A stretch of DNA of 64,000 bases from Kluyvera genomosp. 3 (GTDB lineage Bacteria > Pseudomonadota > Gammaproteobacteria > Enterobacterales > Enterobacteriaceae). The DNA is taken from NCBI GenBank assembly GCA_002211745.1, contig CP022114.1, forward strand, positions 4,062,645 through 4,126,644, read 5' to 3'. The stretch's first letter is position 1. Every line of letters starts with the position of its first letter. The translations under genes and the position numbers were made by a program. Below are positions 10,003 to 21,108 of this stretch, one piece after another. The notes beneath the pieces are model-generated. The model saw nothing but the letters and a program-made list of their open reading frames with translations. It had not been told where the DNA came from and searched no databases.

Positions 10003-12662
10003 TTACGCCAGACGCGGGTTAACTTTTTCTGCATCGATGTTGAATTTGGTAATTGCTTCCGCAACCACTTTCTTATCGATTTCGCCACGTTTAGCCAGTT
10101 CGCCCAGTGCCGCTACAACCACGTAGGAAGCATCAACTTCGAAGTGGTGACGCAGGTTTTCACGGCTATCAGAGCGGCCAAAGCCGTCGGTACCCAGTAC
10201 GCGGTAATCATCAGCCGGTACATAAGTACGAACCTGCTCAGCAAACAGTTTCATATAGTCGGTAGAGGCAACAGCCGGTGCGTCGTTCATCACCTGAGCG
10301 ATGTACGGAACGCGCGGCGTTTCCAGCGGGTGCAGCATGTTCCAGCGCTCACAATCCTGGCCATCACGCGCCAGTTCAGTGAAGGAAGTCACAGAGTACA
10401 CGTCAGAGCCCACACCGTAGTCTTTCGCCAGGATCTGCGCTGCTTCACGGACGTGACGCAGGATAGAACCGGAGCCCAGCAGCTGAACCTTACCTTTGCT
10501 ACCTTCGATGGTTTCGAGTTTGTAGATACCTTTACGGATACCTTCCTCGGCACCTGCTGGCATTGCCGGCATGTGGTAGTTTTCGTTCAGAGTGGTGATG
10601 TAGTAGTAAACGTTCTCTTGTTTCTCACCGTACATACGCTCCAGACCATCGTGCATGATGACCGCAACTTCGTACGCGTAAGACGGATCGTAAGAGATAC
10701 AGTTCGGGATAGTCAGAGACTGAATATGGCTGTGACCATCTTCGTGCTGCAAACCTTCGCCGTTCAGCGTCGTACGACCGGAAGTACCGCCTACCAGGAA
10801 GCCGCGAGCCTGCTGGTCGCCAGCCTGCCAGCACAGGTCGCCGATACGCTGGAACCCGAACATGGAGTAGTAGATGTAGAACGGAATCATCGGCAGGTTG
10901 TTGGTGCTGTAAGAGGTCGCAGCCGCCAGCCAGGATGCGCCAGCACCCAGTTCATTGATACCTTCCTGCAGAATCTGGCCTTTCTCGTCTTCTTTGTAGT
11001 AGGCAACCTGCTCGCGGTCCTGCGGGGTGTACTGCTGACCGTTCGGGCTGTAGATACCAATCTGACGGAACAGACCTTCCATACCAAAGGTACGCGCTTC
11101 ATCGGCGATGATCGGCACGAGGCGGTCTTTGATGGATTTGTTCTTCAGCATCACGTTCAGAGCACGTACGAACGCGATAGTGGTAGAGATTTCTTTGTTC
11201 TGCTCTTCCAGCAGCGGCGCGAAATCTTCCAGAGTCGGCAGCTCTAACTTCTCATCGAAGTTCGGCTGACGGCTTGGCAGGTAGCCGTGCAGTTTCTGAC
11301 GCTGGGCGTGCAGATAGGTGTGCTCTTCAGAACCTTCCGGGAAGGTAACGTACGGCAGTTTTTCGATATCAGCATCGGCAACCGGCACGTTGAAACGATC
11401 GCGGACGTAGCGAACGCCGTCCATGTTCATTTTCTTCACCTGGTGAGCGATGTTTTTACCTTCAGCGGTGTCACCCATGCCGTAACCTTTAATGGTATGG
11501 GCGAGGATTACGGTAGCTTTGCCTTTGGTTTCCTGCGCTTTTTTCAGTGCAGCGTAGACTTTCTTCGGATCGTGACCACCGCGGTTCAGGCCCAGATCTG
11601 CTCGTCAGTCCAGTCGGCAACCAGCGCTGCGGTTTCCGGATATTTACCGAAGAAGTGCTCACGCACGTAAGCGCCGTCTTTGGATTTGAATGTCTGGTAG
11701 TCACCGTCAACGGTTTCTTCCATCAGCTGGATCAGTTTACCGCTGGTATCTTTACGCAGCAGCTCGTCCCAACGACCGCCCAGATAACTTTGATAACGTT
11801 CCAGCCAGCGCCGCGAAGATGCCTTCCAGTTCGTTAATGATTTTGCCATTACCGGTAACCGGACCATCAAGACGCTGCAGGTTACAGTTGATAACAAAGA
11901 CCAGGTTGTCCAGTTTTTCACGGGTCGCGATGGTGATAGCGCCTTTAGATTCTGGTTCATCCATCTCGCCGTCGCCCAGGAAGGCGTAAACGGTCTGTTT
12001 GGACGTGTCTTTCAGACCACGGTGTTCCAGATATTTCAGGAATTTAGCCTGATAGATAGCGCCGATCGGGCCCAGACCCATAGATACGGTCGGGAACTGC
12101 CAGAAGGTCGGCATCAGTTTCGGGTGCGGGTAGGAAGACAGACCTTTACCGTGAACCTCCTGACGGAAGTTGTTCATTTGTTCTTCGGTCAGACGGCCTT
12201 CCAGGAAAGCACGCGCGTAGACGCCCGGGGAGATGTGGCCCTGGAAGTACACCAGGTCGCCGCCATCCTGCTCGTTGCGTGCGCGGAAGAAGTGGTTGAA
12301 GCACACTTCGTAGAAAGTCGCAGAAGACTGGAAGGAAGCCATGTGGCCGCCAGCTCGAGGTCTTTTTTAGACGCACGCAGCACGGTCATGATGGCGTTCC
12401 AACGGATAGCAGAACGAATACGACGCTCCAGCTCCAGATTGCCCGGGTATTCCGGTTCATCTTCAACGGCAATAGTGTTGACGTAACCGCTAGCACTTGC
12501 ACCCGCCGCTACCTGAACGCCGCCTTTGCGTGCTTCAGAAAGCAGTTGGTCGATAAGATACTGAGCGCGCTCAACACCTTCTTCACGGATGACCGATTCG
12601 ATCGCCTGTAGCCAGTCGCGAGTTTCGATCGGATCCACGTCATTGTGTAAACGTTCTGACAT
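10003..12662 (-). CDS. aceE: Pyruvate dehydrogenase E1 component (four single-base breaks)
   Basis: The homodimeric, thiamine-diphosphate-dependent E1 decarboxylates pyruvate and passes acetyl to the lipoyl group of AceF. The start [19 protein letters not shown] at 12662 matches E. coli. The frame breaks near 12350, 11811, 11780 and 11590, and each is repaired by one G or C. The repaired length is 887 aa, identical to E. coli. Recognisable parts are [13 protein letters not shown] (thiamine diphosphate/Mg region, GDG...N type), [21 protein letters not shown] and the C-terminal [14 protein letters not shown]. It lies between pdhR and aceF on one strand and is expected to be repressed by PdhR. 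Confidence 0.96.
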
Positions 12663-12818
12663 GGGTTATTCCTTATCTATCTAGTACGTTGATTTGTCTG
12701 GAACCTGTCCCATTGCGCTTTCGTGGGAAAACGCAATAAGACAGGTTCTGCGTTTAGTTGCCGCGCTCTCAATGGCGCATTTTCACATTTCCCGGTCAAA
12801 CAGCTGCCGGGAAAAAGC

Positions 12819-13582
12819 TTAATCCTTTCGCTGCTGGAGACGACGTAACGAGCGCTCACGGCGGCTCTGTTCACGGCTTCTGTCCAACAAAATCTCTTCA
12901 ATGAAGGCCAGGTGGCGATGAGACGCTTCGCGCGCCTGCTCGGGTTCGCCGGCCATGATCGCTTCAAAAATACGGGTACGATGATTGCTGACCTGCGGGA
13001 GCATTTCCCTACGGGCGTAGAGCAACTCAAAGTTTTGACGAACGTTTTGCGCCAGCATCGGCTCCATACACCGTAGCAAATGAAGTAGCACCACGTTGTG
13101 AGCCGCTTCAGTGACCGCAATTTGATACTGGACGACGGCGTCAGATTCAGCGTCAAGGTCGCCCGATTGCTGAGCCCGTTCGATGGCCTGATGCAGCTCG
13201 CGAATGCGTACGCGATCTTCATCAGTGCTGCGCAGTGCCGCGTAATAAGCCGCGATACCTTCCAGCGCGTGACGGGTCTCTAGCAGATCAAACTGGGATT
13301 CAGGGTGGTCGGACAGTAGCTCAACCAGCGGATCGCTGAAGCTCTGCCATAGGCTGCTCTGAACAAAAGTCCCGCCGCCCTGGCGACGAAGCAGGAGCCC
13401 TTTGGCTTCAAGGCGTTGAATCGCCTCACGCAGCGAAGGGCGAGAAACGTCGAACTGTTTAGCCAGTTCGCGTTCAGGTGGAAGTTTTTCGCCGGGGCGT
13501 AACGTCCCTCAAGAATCAAAAACTCCAACTGCTGCTCAATCACATCGGATAATTTTGGTTGGCGGATTTTGCTGTAGGCCAT
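12819..13582 (-). CDS. pdhR: Pyruvate-responsive repressor PdhR, GntR/FadR family (one single-base break)
   Basis: 254 aa after restoring one G near 13507, which is the E. coli length. The N-terminal winged helix reads [26 protein letters not shown], then [28 protein letters not shown] after repair. The C-terminal FCD-type ligand domain includes [30 protein letters not shown]. It represses pdhR-aceEF-lpd and respiratory genes, and pyruvate releases it. A perfect PdhR box lies just upstream at 13614-13630, consistent with autoregulation. The gap to aceE is 156 bp. Confidence 0.95.
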
Positions 13583-13613
13583 TGTTCCCTGTCTCTGCCA
13601 TTAGCCCGGAGTC

Positions 13614-13630
13614 AATTGGTCTTACCAATT
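13614..13630. promoter_or_regulatory. PdhR operator
   Basis: AATTGGTCTTACCAATT is a perfect 7-bp inverted repeat with a 3-base centre and fits the PdhR consensus ATTGGTNNNACCAAT. It is 32 bp upstream of the pdhR start. Confidence 0.9.
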
Positions 13631-14033
13631 TCAAGTTCGTAGCGCTAAAGTAACAAAGTATTCACCTTATGTCCATACAGGTTTTGATTGAAATCAGTAA
13701 ACCCGGCACTTTTTAACAACATTACAGAAATGATGTTTCAGAAATGTAACTTTGCACAAAAAATGACTTTACCTATAAAGAAGTACAATTAACTAAAACC
13801 AAACAATATTAAGCAAACTGAACCGTTTCAATTCCGCTATAAATGAATTTTTATTCAATTTAATGATTATTAATTCAATATTATCGCGATAGCGCCATTT
13901 CAGCGCGGCGTGACCGTTGTTGTCTTTTTATCCAATCTGTCATCACCCCTTCATAAAGCAGGTGCATTCCTTCGCGCTTACCACTATTCTGCTCATGACG
14001 AAAGAGCCTTACCTCTTTTTAAGAAAAGCTTTT

Positions 14034-14051
14034 CGTAAACATAACAATACA
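14034..14051. promoter_or_regulatory. Possible TyrR box upstream of aroP
   Basis: CGTAAA-N6-AATACA matches the TyrR consensus TGTAAA-N6-TTTACA at 9 of 12 positions, about 70 bp before aroP. E. coli aroP is repressed by TyrR, which makes the site plausible but not proven. Confidence 0.4.
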
Positions 14052-14119
14052 GAAAACGGAATTTCTTAAGTACATACGCACAACAGCGTCACAATAATAA
14101 CCACACACGAGGTTTCACA

Positions 14120-15488
14120 ATGGAAGGTCAACAGCAAGGCGCGCAGCTTAAGCGCGGCCTGAAGAACCGCCATATCCAGCTGATTGCTCTGGGCGGCGCT
14201 ATCGGCACCGGCCTGTTTCTTGGCAGCGCCTCCGTCATTCAATCCGCCGGTCCCGGTATTATTCTCGGCTACGCAATCGCCGGTTTTATTGCCTTTATGA
14301 TCATGCGCCAGCTCGGTGAAATGGTGGTTGAAGAGCCTGTAGCCGGCTCCTTCAGCCACTTTGCCTACAAGTACTGGGGCAACTTCGCGGGCTTTGCTTC
14401 GGGCTGGAACTACTGGGTGCTGTACGTCCTGGTTGCCATGGCGGAACTCACCGCAGTGGGTAAATACATCCAGTTCTGGTATCCCGAGATCCCTACCTGG
14501 GCTTCCGCGGCAGCCTTCTTTGTGATTATCAACGCCATCAACCTGACCAACGTTAAAGTGTTCGGTGAGATGGAGTTCTGGTTTGCCATCATCAAAGTTA
14601 TCGCGGTTATCGCGATGATCCTGTTCGGCGCATGGCTGCTGTTCAGCGGCAGCGCTGGCCCGCAGGCCACCGTGCGCAACCTGTGGGAGCAAGGCGGCTT
14701 CCTGCCGCACGGCTGGACGGGGCTGGTGATGATGATGGCGATTATCATGTTCTCATTCGGCGGCCTGGAGCTGGTTGGGATTACCGCGGCGGAAGCGGAT
14801 AACCCGGAGCAGAGCATTCCAAAAGCCACCAACCAGGTTATCTACCGTATCCTGATTTTCTATGTGGGCTCGCTGGCGGTACTGCTCTCGCTGATGCCGT
14901 GGACCCGCGTCACCGCGGATGTCAGCCCGTTCGTGCTTATCTTCCATGAACTGGGCGACTCGTTCGTGGCGAATGCCCTGAATATCGTGGTCCTGACCGC
15001 CGCGCTCTCCGTGTACAACAGCTGCGTCTACTGCAACAGCCGTATGCTTTTCGGCCTGGCGCAGCAGGGCAATGCCCGAAAGCGCTGCTGAACGTCGACA
15101 AACGCGGCGTGCCGGTGAGCTCTATTTTAGTTTCCGCCGTCGTGACTGCGCTGTGCGTGCTGATCAACTACCTGGCCCAGAGTCCGCATTCGGACTGCTG
15201 ATGGCGCTGGTGGTTTCTGCACTGGTCATTAACTGGGCGATGATCAGCCTGGCGCACATCAAGTTCCGCAAAGCCAAACAGCAACAGGGCGTCACCACAC
15301 GCTTCCCGGCGCTGTTCTACCCGCTGGGGAACTGGATCTGTCTGGTCTTCATGGCTGCCGTGCTGGTGATTATGGTGATGACTCCGGGCATGGCCATCTC
15401 CGTATGGCTGATTCCGGTATGGATCATCATTCTGGGCATCGGATTTATGTTTAAGCAGAAGAGCGCCAAAACCGTAAAAGCGCACTAA
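14120..15488 (+). CDS. aroP: Aromatic amino acid permease AroP (two single-base breaks)
   Basis: Proton-driven uptake of Phe, Tyr and Trp; an amino acid-polyamine-organocation (APC) family inner membrane protein with about 12 membrane helices. The start MEGQQQGAQLKRGLKNRHIQ at 14120 follows CACGAGG. The family signature GGAIGTGLFLGSA is near residues 25-37. The frame breaks near 15076 and 15177, and each needs one C. The repaired protein is 456 aa (E. coli about 457) and ends KSAKTVKAH. It is divergent from pdhR as in E. coli. Confidence 0.95.
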
Positions 15489-15495
15489 TCTGACA

Positions 15496-15523
15496 GGCCC
15501 TCTCCTCCCGGAGGGGCTTTTTC
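15496..15523 (+). terminator. Terminator after aroP
   Basis: A GC-rich hairpin (GGCCCTCTCC pairing with GGAGGGGC, with a small mismatch) is followed by TTTTT directly past the aroP stop. Confidence 0.75.
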
Positions 15524-15651
15524 CCTGATGTTACCTGCCTCACAGTTTCATTTTCGCAGCAGCTTTCTCCATATCAACAACGTTATCCTGCTACGCATTT
15601 CACCCTTTAACTGGCAATAATCTTCTCCATATTCCCAAGAGAGATCTGGCG

Positions 15652-17061
15652 ATGGACGCAAGTAAACTGTCAGTAAAAGAGAAGATTGGTTATGGCATGG
15701 GCGATGCAGGATGCAACATCATCTTCGGCGCTATCATGCTGTTCGTTAACTATTTTTACACCGATATTTTTGGACTGGCGCCAGCATTGGTGGGCGTACT
15801 GCTGCTCTCAATCCGCGTTATCGACGCTGTTACCGACCCGATTATGGGCGCGCTGGCCGACCGTACCCGCAGTAAGTATGGCCGCTTTCGTCCATGGCTG
15901 CTGTGGATAGCCTTCCCCTATGCGCTGTTCAGCGTGCTGATGTTCACCACGCCAGACTGGAGCTATAGCAGCAAAGTTATCTATGCGTTTGTCACCTATT
16001 TCCTGCTGTCGGTCACCTATACCGCCATCAACATTCCTTACTGCTCGCTGGGTAGCGTGATTACCAACGACCCGAAAGAGCGCGTCGCCTGCCAGTCCTA
16101 TCGCTTTGTACTGGTTGGCATCGCCACCCTGCTGCTGTCGCTGACCCTGCTGCCGATGGCCGACTGGTTTGGCGGCGAAGACAAAGCCAAAGGCTATCAG
16201 ATGGCGATGACCGTGCTGGCCTTTATCGGCATGTGTATGTTCCTGTTCTGCTTTGCCACCGTACGTGAACGCGTACGCCCGGCGGTACAGACCAACGATG
16301 AACTGAAGCAGGATTTAAAAGACGTCTGGAAAAACGATCAGTGGGTACGCATTCTGCTGCTGACGTTGTGCAACGTCTGCCCGGGCTTTATCCGCATGGC
16401 CGCCACCATGTACTACGTCACCTGGGTGATGGGCGAAAGCACGCACTTCGCCACTATTTTTATCAGCCTGGGCGTGGTCGGCATGATGATCGGCAGTATG
16501 CTGGCCAAAGTGTTGACCGATCGCTGGTGTAAACTGCAGGTCTTCTTCTGGACGAACATCGTACTGGCCGTCTTCTCTATCGCCTTCTATTTCTTCGACC
16601 CGCACGCCACCGTGCTGATCGTGGTGCTCTACTTCCTGCTGAACGTGCTGCACCAGATCCCGTCTCCGCTGCACTGGTCGCTGATGGCCGACGTTGATGA
16701 TTATGGCGAATGGAAAACCGGCAAACGTATCACCGGCATCAGCTTCTCCGGTAACCTGTTCTTCCTGAAGGTGGGGCTTGCGGTTGCTGGTGCGATGGTT
16801 GGCTTCCTGCTCTCCTGGTACGGTTACGACGCGGGCGCCAAGGCGCAAAGCGACACCACCCTCAACGGTATCATGCTGCTGTTCACCGTGATTCCTGGCG
16901 TGGGCTATCTGATTACCGCAGGCGTGGTCCGTCTGCTGAAAGTTGACCGCAACCTGATGAAACAGATTCAGGAAGATCTCGAAAAACGCCGCAATAACTA
17001 CCGCGAGCTGAATGAATACCAGCAAGAATTGAAAACGACTGAACACGTAAGGAAAGCCTGA
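15652..17061 (+). CDS. GPH-family glycoside:cation symporter (XynT/YagG/YicJ type)
   Basis: An intact 469-aa protein with about 12 membrane helices. GPH family features are KEKIGYGMGDAG at residues 9-20, DAVTDPIMGALADRTRSKYGRFRPWL in the helix 2-3 loop, and IPSPLHWSLMADVDDYGEWKTGKR. It resembles XynT and YagG, which carry xylosides or related pentosides with H+ or Na+. The exact substrate cannot be read from sequence. Its stop overlaps the start of a GH43 glycosidase (ATGA at 17061), so uptake and hydrolysis of a short arabino- or xylo-oligosaccharide is the likely job. E. coli K-12 has no genes between aroP and ampE, so this pair is an accessory insertion. Confidence 0.9.
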   Translation: MDASKLSVKEKIGYGMGDAGCNIIFGAIMLFVNYFYTDIFGLAPALVGVLLLSIRVIDAVTDPIMGALADRTRSKYGRFRPWLLWIAFPYALFSVLMFTTPDWSYSSKVIYAFVTYFLLSVTYTAINIPYCSLGSVITNDPKERVACQSYRFVLVGIATLLLSLTLLPMADWFGGEDKAKGYQMAMTVLAFIGMCMFLFCFATVRERVRPAVQTNDELKQDLKDVWKNDQWVRILLLTLCNVCPGFIRMAATMYYVTWVMGESTHFATIFISLGVVGMMIGSMLAKVLTDRWCKLQVFFWTNIVLAVFSIAFYFFDPHATVLIVVLYFLLNVLHQIPSPLHWSLMADVDDYGEWKTGKRITGISFSGNLFFLKVGLAVAGAMVGFLLSWYGYDAGAKAQSDTTLNGIMLLFTVIPGVGYLITAGVVRLLKVDRNLMKQIQEDLEKRRNNYRELNEYQQELKTTEHVRKA

Positions 17062-18009
17062 TGAAGAACTGGCCTAACCCTTTATTGAGCAACGCGCCGA
17101 TCCGTTTATTCTGCGCCATAAGGATACGTACTACTTTATCGCCTCTGTGCCGGAATATGACCGGCTGGAGATCCGCCGCGCCACGGACCTCGACGGCCTG
17201 CGCACCGCCGAGCCGGTAGTGGTCTGGCGCAAGCCAGACAACGGCCCGATGAGCAACCTTATCTGGGCGCCGGAGCTGCACCACATTGACGGCAAGTGGT
17301 ATATCTACTTCGCCGCCGCCCACACTCAGGCGTTCGACAGTCTGGGGATGTTCCAGCACCGCATGTTTGCGCTGGAGTGCAGCGACGCCGATCCGCTCAG
17401 CGGGAAATGGGTTGAGAAAGGTCAGGTAAAAACGCCGTTCGACACCTTCTGTCTCGACGCCACCACCTTCGAACATCAGGGCAAACGGTGGTATCTGTGG
17501 GCGCAAAAGTCTCCGGAGATTGCCGGTAACTCCAACCTGTATCTGGCCGAACTGGAAAACCCGTGGACCCTGAAAGGTAAGCCCGTCATGCTCAGCAAAC
17601 CCGAATTCGACTGGGAATGTCGCGGTTTTCTGGTGAACGAAGGGCCTGCCGTCGTCACCCACGGCAACCGCCTGTTTATCAGCTACTCCGCCAGCGCCAC
17701 CGACGAAAACTACTGCATGGGCCTGCTGTGGATTGATAAAGATGCCGACATGACCAACGTGGAAAACTGGCATAAGTCACCGGAGCCGGTATTCACCACC
17801 AGCTACGAAAATCGTCAGTACGGTCCGGGCACAACAGCTTTACGCAGACGCCGGAAGGTGATGATGTGCTGGTGTATCACGCGAGGAACTACACGGAAAT
17901 TGAAGGCGACCCGCTGTACGACCCGAATCGCCACACCCGGTTGAAGACCGTCTACTGGAGGGAGGATGGGATGCCGGACTTTGGTATTCCGCCAGCCGAT
18001 ACGCTGTAA
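17061..18009 (+). CDS. Glycoside hydrolase family 43 enzyme (two single-base breaks)
   Basis: The start ATG at 17061 overlaps the transporter stop (ATGA). Restoring one C near 17079 and one G near 17828 gives 316 aa. The GH43 five-bladed propeller is indicated by the catalytic triad: base Asp14 in EQRADPFI, Asp133 in FCLDATTF, and acid Glu194 in LVNEGPAV. WAPELHHIDGKWYIYF is typical of GH43 arabinofuranosidases and xylosidases. There is no signal peptide, so it is cytoplasmic and acts on imported saccharides. It is shorter than XynB-type beta-xylosidases (over 500 aa) and lacks their C-terminal beta-sandwich domain. The specificity, alpha-L-arabinofuranosidase or beta-xylosidase, is open. Confidence 0.88.
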
Positions 18010-18016
18010 AAGCATT

Positions 18017-18088
18017 GCCGGTGGCGCTTCGCCTTACCGGGCCTTCGAGACTGATCGTAGGCCGGATAAGGCGAAGCCGCCATCCGGC
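18017..18088. repeat. Pair of REP elements (BIME)
   Basis: Two REP-type units in opposite orientation, at 18017-18044 and 18057-18088. The second begins GTAGGCCGGATAAGG and ends GCCATCCGGC, a standard enterobacterial REP. They lie between the convergent GH43 gene and ampE and probably stabilise or end both transcripts. Confidence 0.85.
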
Positions 18089-18094
18089 CAAACA

Positions 18095-18946
18095 CTACAC
18101 TAGCGTCCCATAGATAGTCAGCAGCGCCATCACCACCACGACCGCATATGACGTCTTCTTCGCCATCGAAACCGCCGCCTTTGGCGTCTCCACTTTATCA
18201 ACATGCGGCTCACGAGCCAGCGAATACTGCGCCAGCGTCGTCAACACCTGATACTGTGAAGAATGCCGGTCGCCCAGCGAAGCAAACCACGCCGGAAGCG
18301 CCTTCTCACCGTGGCCAATCAGCGCATATACCACGCCAACCAAACGAACAGGAACCCAATCCACCACATGCAGGATTGCGTCTATCCCTGACTGCAAGCG
18401 CTGATGCGGCGTCTGATAACGCGCGAGGAAAGACTGCCACGAACGCAAAAACGCGTAGCCTATCAACGCCATCGGCCCCACGAGCCCCCACCACGAACCA
18501 GAACAGCGGGGCCAGGTAGAAACGGTAGTTGATCCACAGCAGCGCATTCTGCAATTCACGCAGGAACTCGCGCTCATCGCAACCCGGCGGGACGCCATGA
18601 ATCATTGTCAGCTCGCTGGCCATCGCCTCACGGCGTGGGCATCATTGCGCGATGCCGCCTTCAGATAGGCGTGATAATGCAGACGAACGCGGCCCGCGCC
18701 GATACACAACAGGCCCAGAAGAATCCAGAAAATAAGCTGTGGCACGTTAAACAGCAGCCCATCGAGCACACGCTGGATAATTCCGACCACGGCCATTGCC
18801 GCGATGGTCATCAGCAACGTGGCGCCCAGAGAATAGTGCTTCACCCGGCGAAACAGCACTTCCAGACGGTGGTCGAGCTGCCAGTGTTCACCGAGTTTAA
18901 ACAGACGCTCGGCAAGCAGAACCAGAAGTGTGGTAAACAACGTCAT
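18095..18946 (-). CDS. ampE: Beta-lactamase regulator AmpE family membrane protein (three single-base breaks)
   Basis: A polytopic inner membrane protein, 284 aa after repair, equal to E. coli AmpE. Recognisable segments are [60 protein letters not shown] and [13 protein letters not shown]. The frame breaks near 18633, 18487 and 18477, each one G or C. It is the second gene of the ampDE operon, one base after the ampD stop. It is linked to beta-lactamase induction signalling, but its biochemical role is unsettled. Confidence 0.92.
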
Positions 18947-18947
18947 G

Positions 18948-19505
18948 TCATCTCCTTATCTGACGAGGGGTGACTAGCGCGCGAAAACGCGCCCAGTCAA
19001 ACGCCGGGCCGGGATCGGTTTTGCGCACAGGCGCGATATCACTGTGGCCAGTCATGTTATCGGCAATGAGGGGATATTCGGCAATGAGCAACTGGGTTAA
19101 GGCCGCCAGCTGCGCATACTGCGCATCGGTGTAGGCCAGCGTATCGGTACCTTCGAGCTCAATACCGATAGAGAAATCATTACATCGCTCGCGCCCGTGA
19201 TAGCTGGAAACGCCGGCATGCCAGGCGCGTTTATCAAAGGGAACGTACTGCACAATCTCACCATCACGACGGATCAAGCAGTGGGCTGACACCCGCAGAT
19301 GGCAAATTTCCGCAAAAAATGGATCGGCGTTGGGGTCGAGCGTGCCAGTAAACAGGGCATCTATCCACGGGCCGCCAAATAGACCGGGCGGCAGGCTAAT
19401 ATTATGCACAACCAGCAGCGAGGGGGCCTCATCCTGTGGGCGAGTATCGTGATGAGGGGACGGCACCTGCCGAACGCCCACCAGCCAGCCCTTATCTAAC
19501 TGCAT
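18948..19505 (-). CDS. ampD: 1,6-anhydro-N-acetylmuramyl-L-alanine amidase AmpD
   Basis: An intact 185-aa cytoplasmic zinc amidase (Amidase_2 fold). It cleaves the anhydroMurNAc-L-Ala bond in recycled muropeptides and so keeps AmpC inducer levels low. The zinc ligands His34 (LVVHNIS), His154 (MTGHSDIAP) and Asp164 (KTDPGPAF) are present, with catalytic Glu116 in IGIELEGT. It is two residues longer than E. coli AmpD. It heads the ampDE operon and is divergent from nadC, 87 bp away. Confidence 0.97.
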   Translation of the reverse strand: MQLDKGWLVGVRQVPSPHHDTRPQDEAPSLLVVHNISLPPGLFGGPWIDALFTGTLDPNADPFFAEICHLRVSAHCLIRRDGEIVQYVPFDKRAWHAGVSSYHGRERCNDFSIGIELEGTDTLAYTDAQYAQLAALTQLLIAEYPLIADNMTGHSDIAPVRKTDPGPAFDWARFRALVTPRQIRR

Positions 19506-19529
19506 TCAGGATCTCCTAAAATATGGTGA

Positions 19530-20486
<957 letters not shown>

Positions 20487-20492
20487 CCCTGA

Positions 20493-20520
20493 TAATGCCC
20501 TCCACCGCGAGGGCATTTTT
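20493..20520 (+). terminator. Terminator after nadC
   Basis: The stem AATGCCCTC/GAGGGCATT with a six-base loop is followed by TTTTT, directly after the nadC stop. It separates nadC from ppdD. Confidence 0.9.
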
Positions 20521-20660
20521 CCGATCGTCGTTCCACTTCCCCCTGCACATCTGCAACCCCAGTAAAAACGCTGGAAGGCGGCTTCCTGAACACCGCTTCG
20601 CCCCTCGCTGACCGCGTTAACCTCTGCCAGAGTAGCGCCAGTTTCAGCAAGGAGCAGAAC

Positions 20661-21097
20661 ATGAACAAACAACAAGGTTTTACCCTCATTGAACTGATGG
20701 TCGTTATCGGCATCATCGCCATTCTTAGCGCCATCGGTATCCCGGCCTACCAGAATTACCTACGCAAAGCAGCGCTAACCGATATGCTGCAAACCTTCGT
20801 TCCCTACCGCACCGCAATCGAACTGTGCGCGCTCGACCGCGGCGGGCTGGATAACTGCGATGCAGGCAGTAACGGCATCCCTCACCAGCCACCACGCGCT
20901 ATGTTTCAGCCATGAGCGTCGCACAGGGCACGGTTATCCTGACCGGTCAGGAGAGCCTCAACGGCCTGACCGTTACCCTCGTCCCCGGCTGGGACAACGC
21001 CAACGGCATCACCGGCTGGCAGCGCACCTGTGATATCCAGAACGATGGCGCACTCCAGCAGGCCTGTGAAGACGTTTTCCGCTTTGATGTTCAGTAA
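20661..21097 (+). CDS. ppdD: Type IV prepilin PpdD (one single-base break)
   Basis: Major pilin-like subunit, 145 aa after adding one C near 20880. The type III leader MNKQQG is followed by the cleavage and methylation site G|FTLIELMVVIGIIAILSAIG. The N-terminal helix continues PAYQNYLRKAALTDMLQTF. The C-terminal half holds two cysteines, in QRTCDIQ and QQACEDVFRF, that probably form the pilin disulfide loop. It is followed 11 bp later by the assembly ATPase gene hofB. It is usually poorly expressed in enterobacteria and may use other secretion machinery. Confidence 0.93.
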
Positions 21098-21108
21098 GCG
21101 AAGGGGCA

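Larger units (their letters stand above)
13583..14119. promoter_or_regulatory. Divergent pdhR/aroP control region
   Basis: 537 bp, AT-rich, with no gene seen. It holds the pdhR promoter with its PdhR box at the left end and the aroP promoter at the right end. The sites are listed separately. Confidence 0.7.

Noticed and set aside
13583-14119. A small gene in the pdhR-aroP gap
   Set aside because: No open frame with a ribosome site is visible. The length is normal for a divergent regulatory region.
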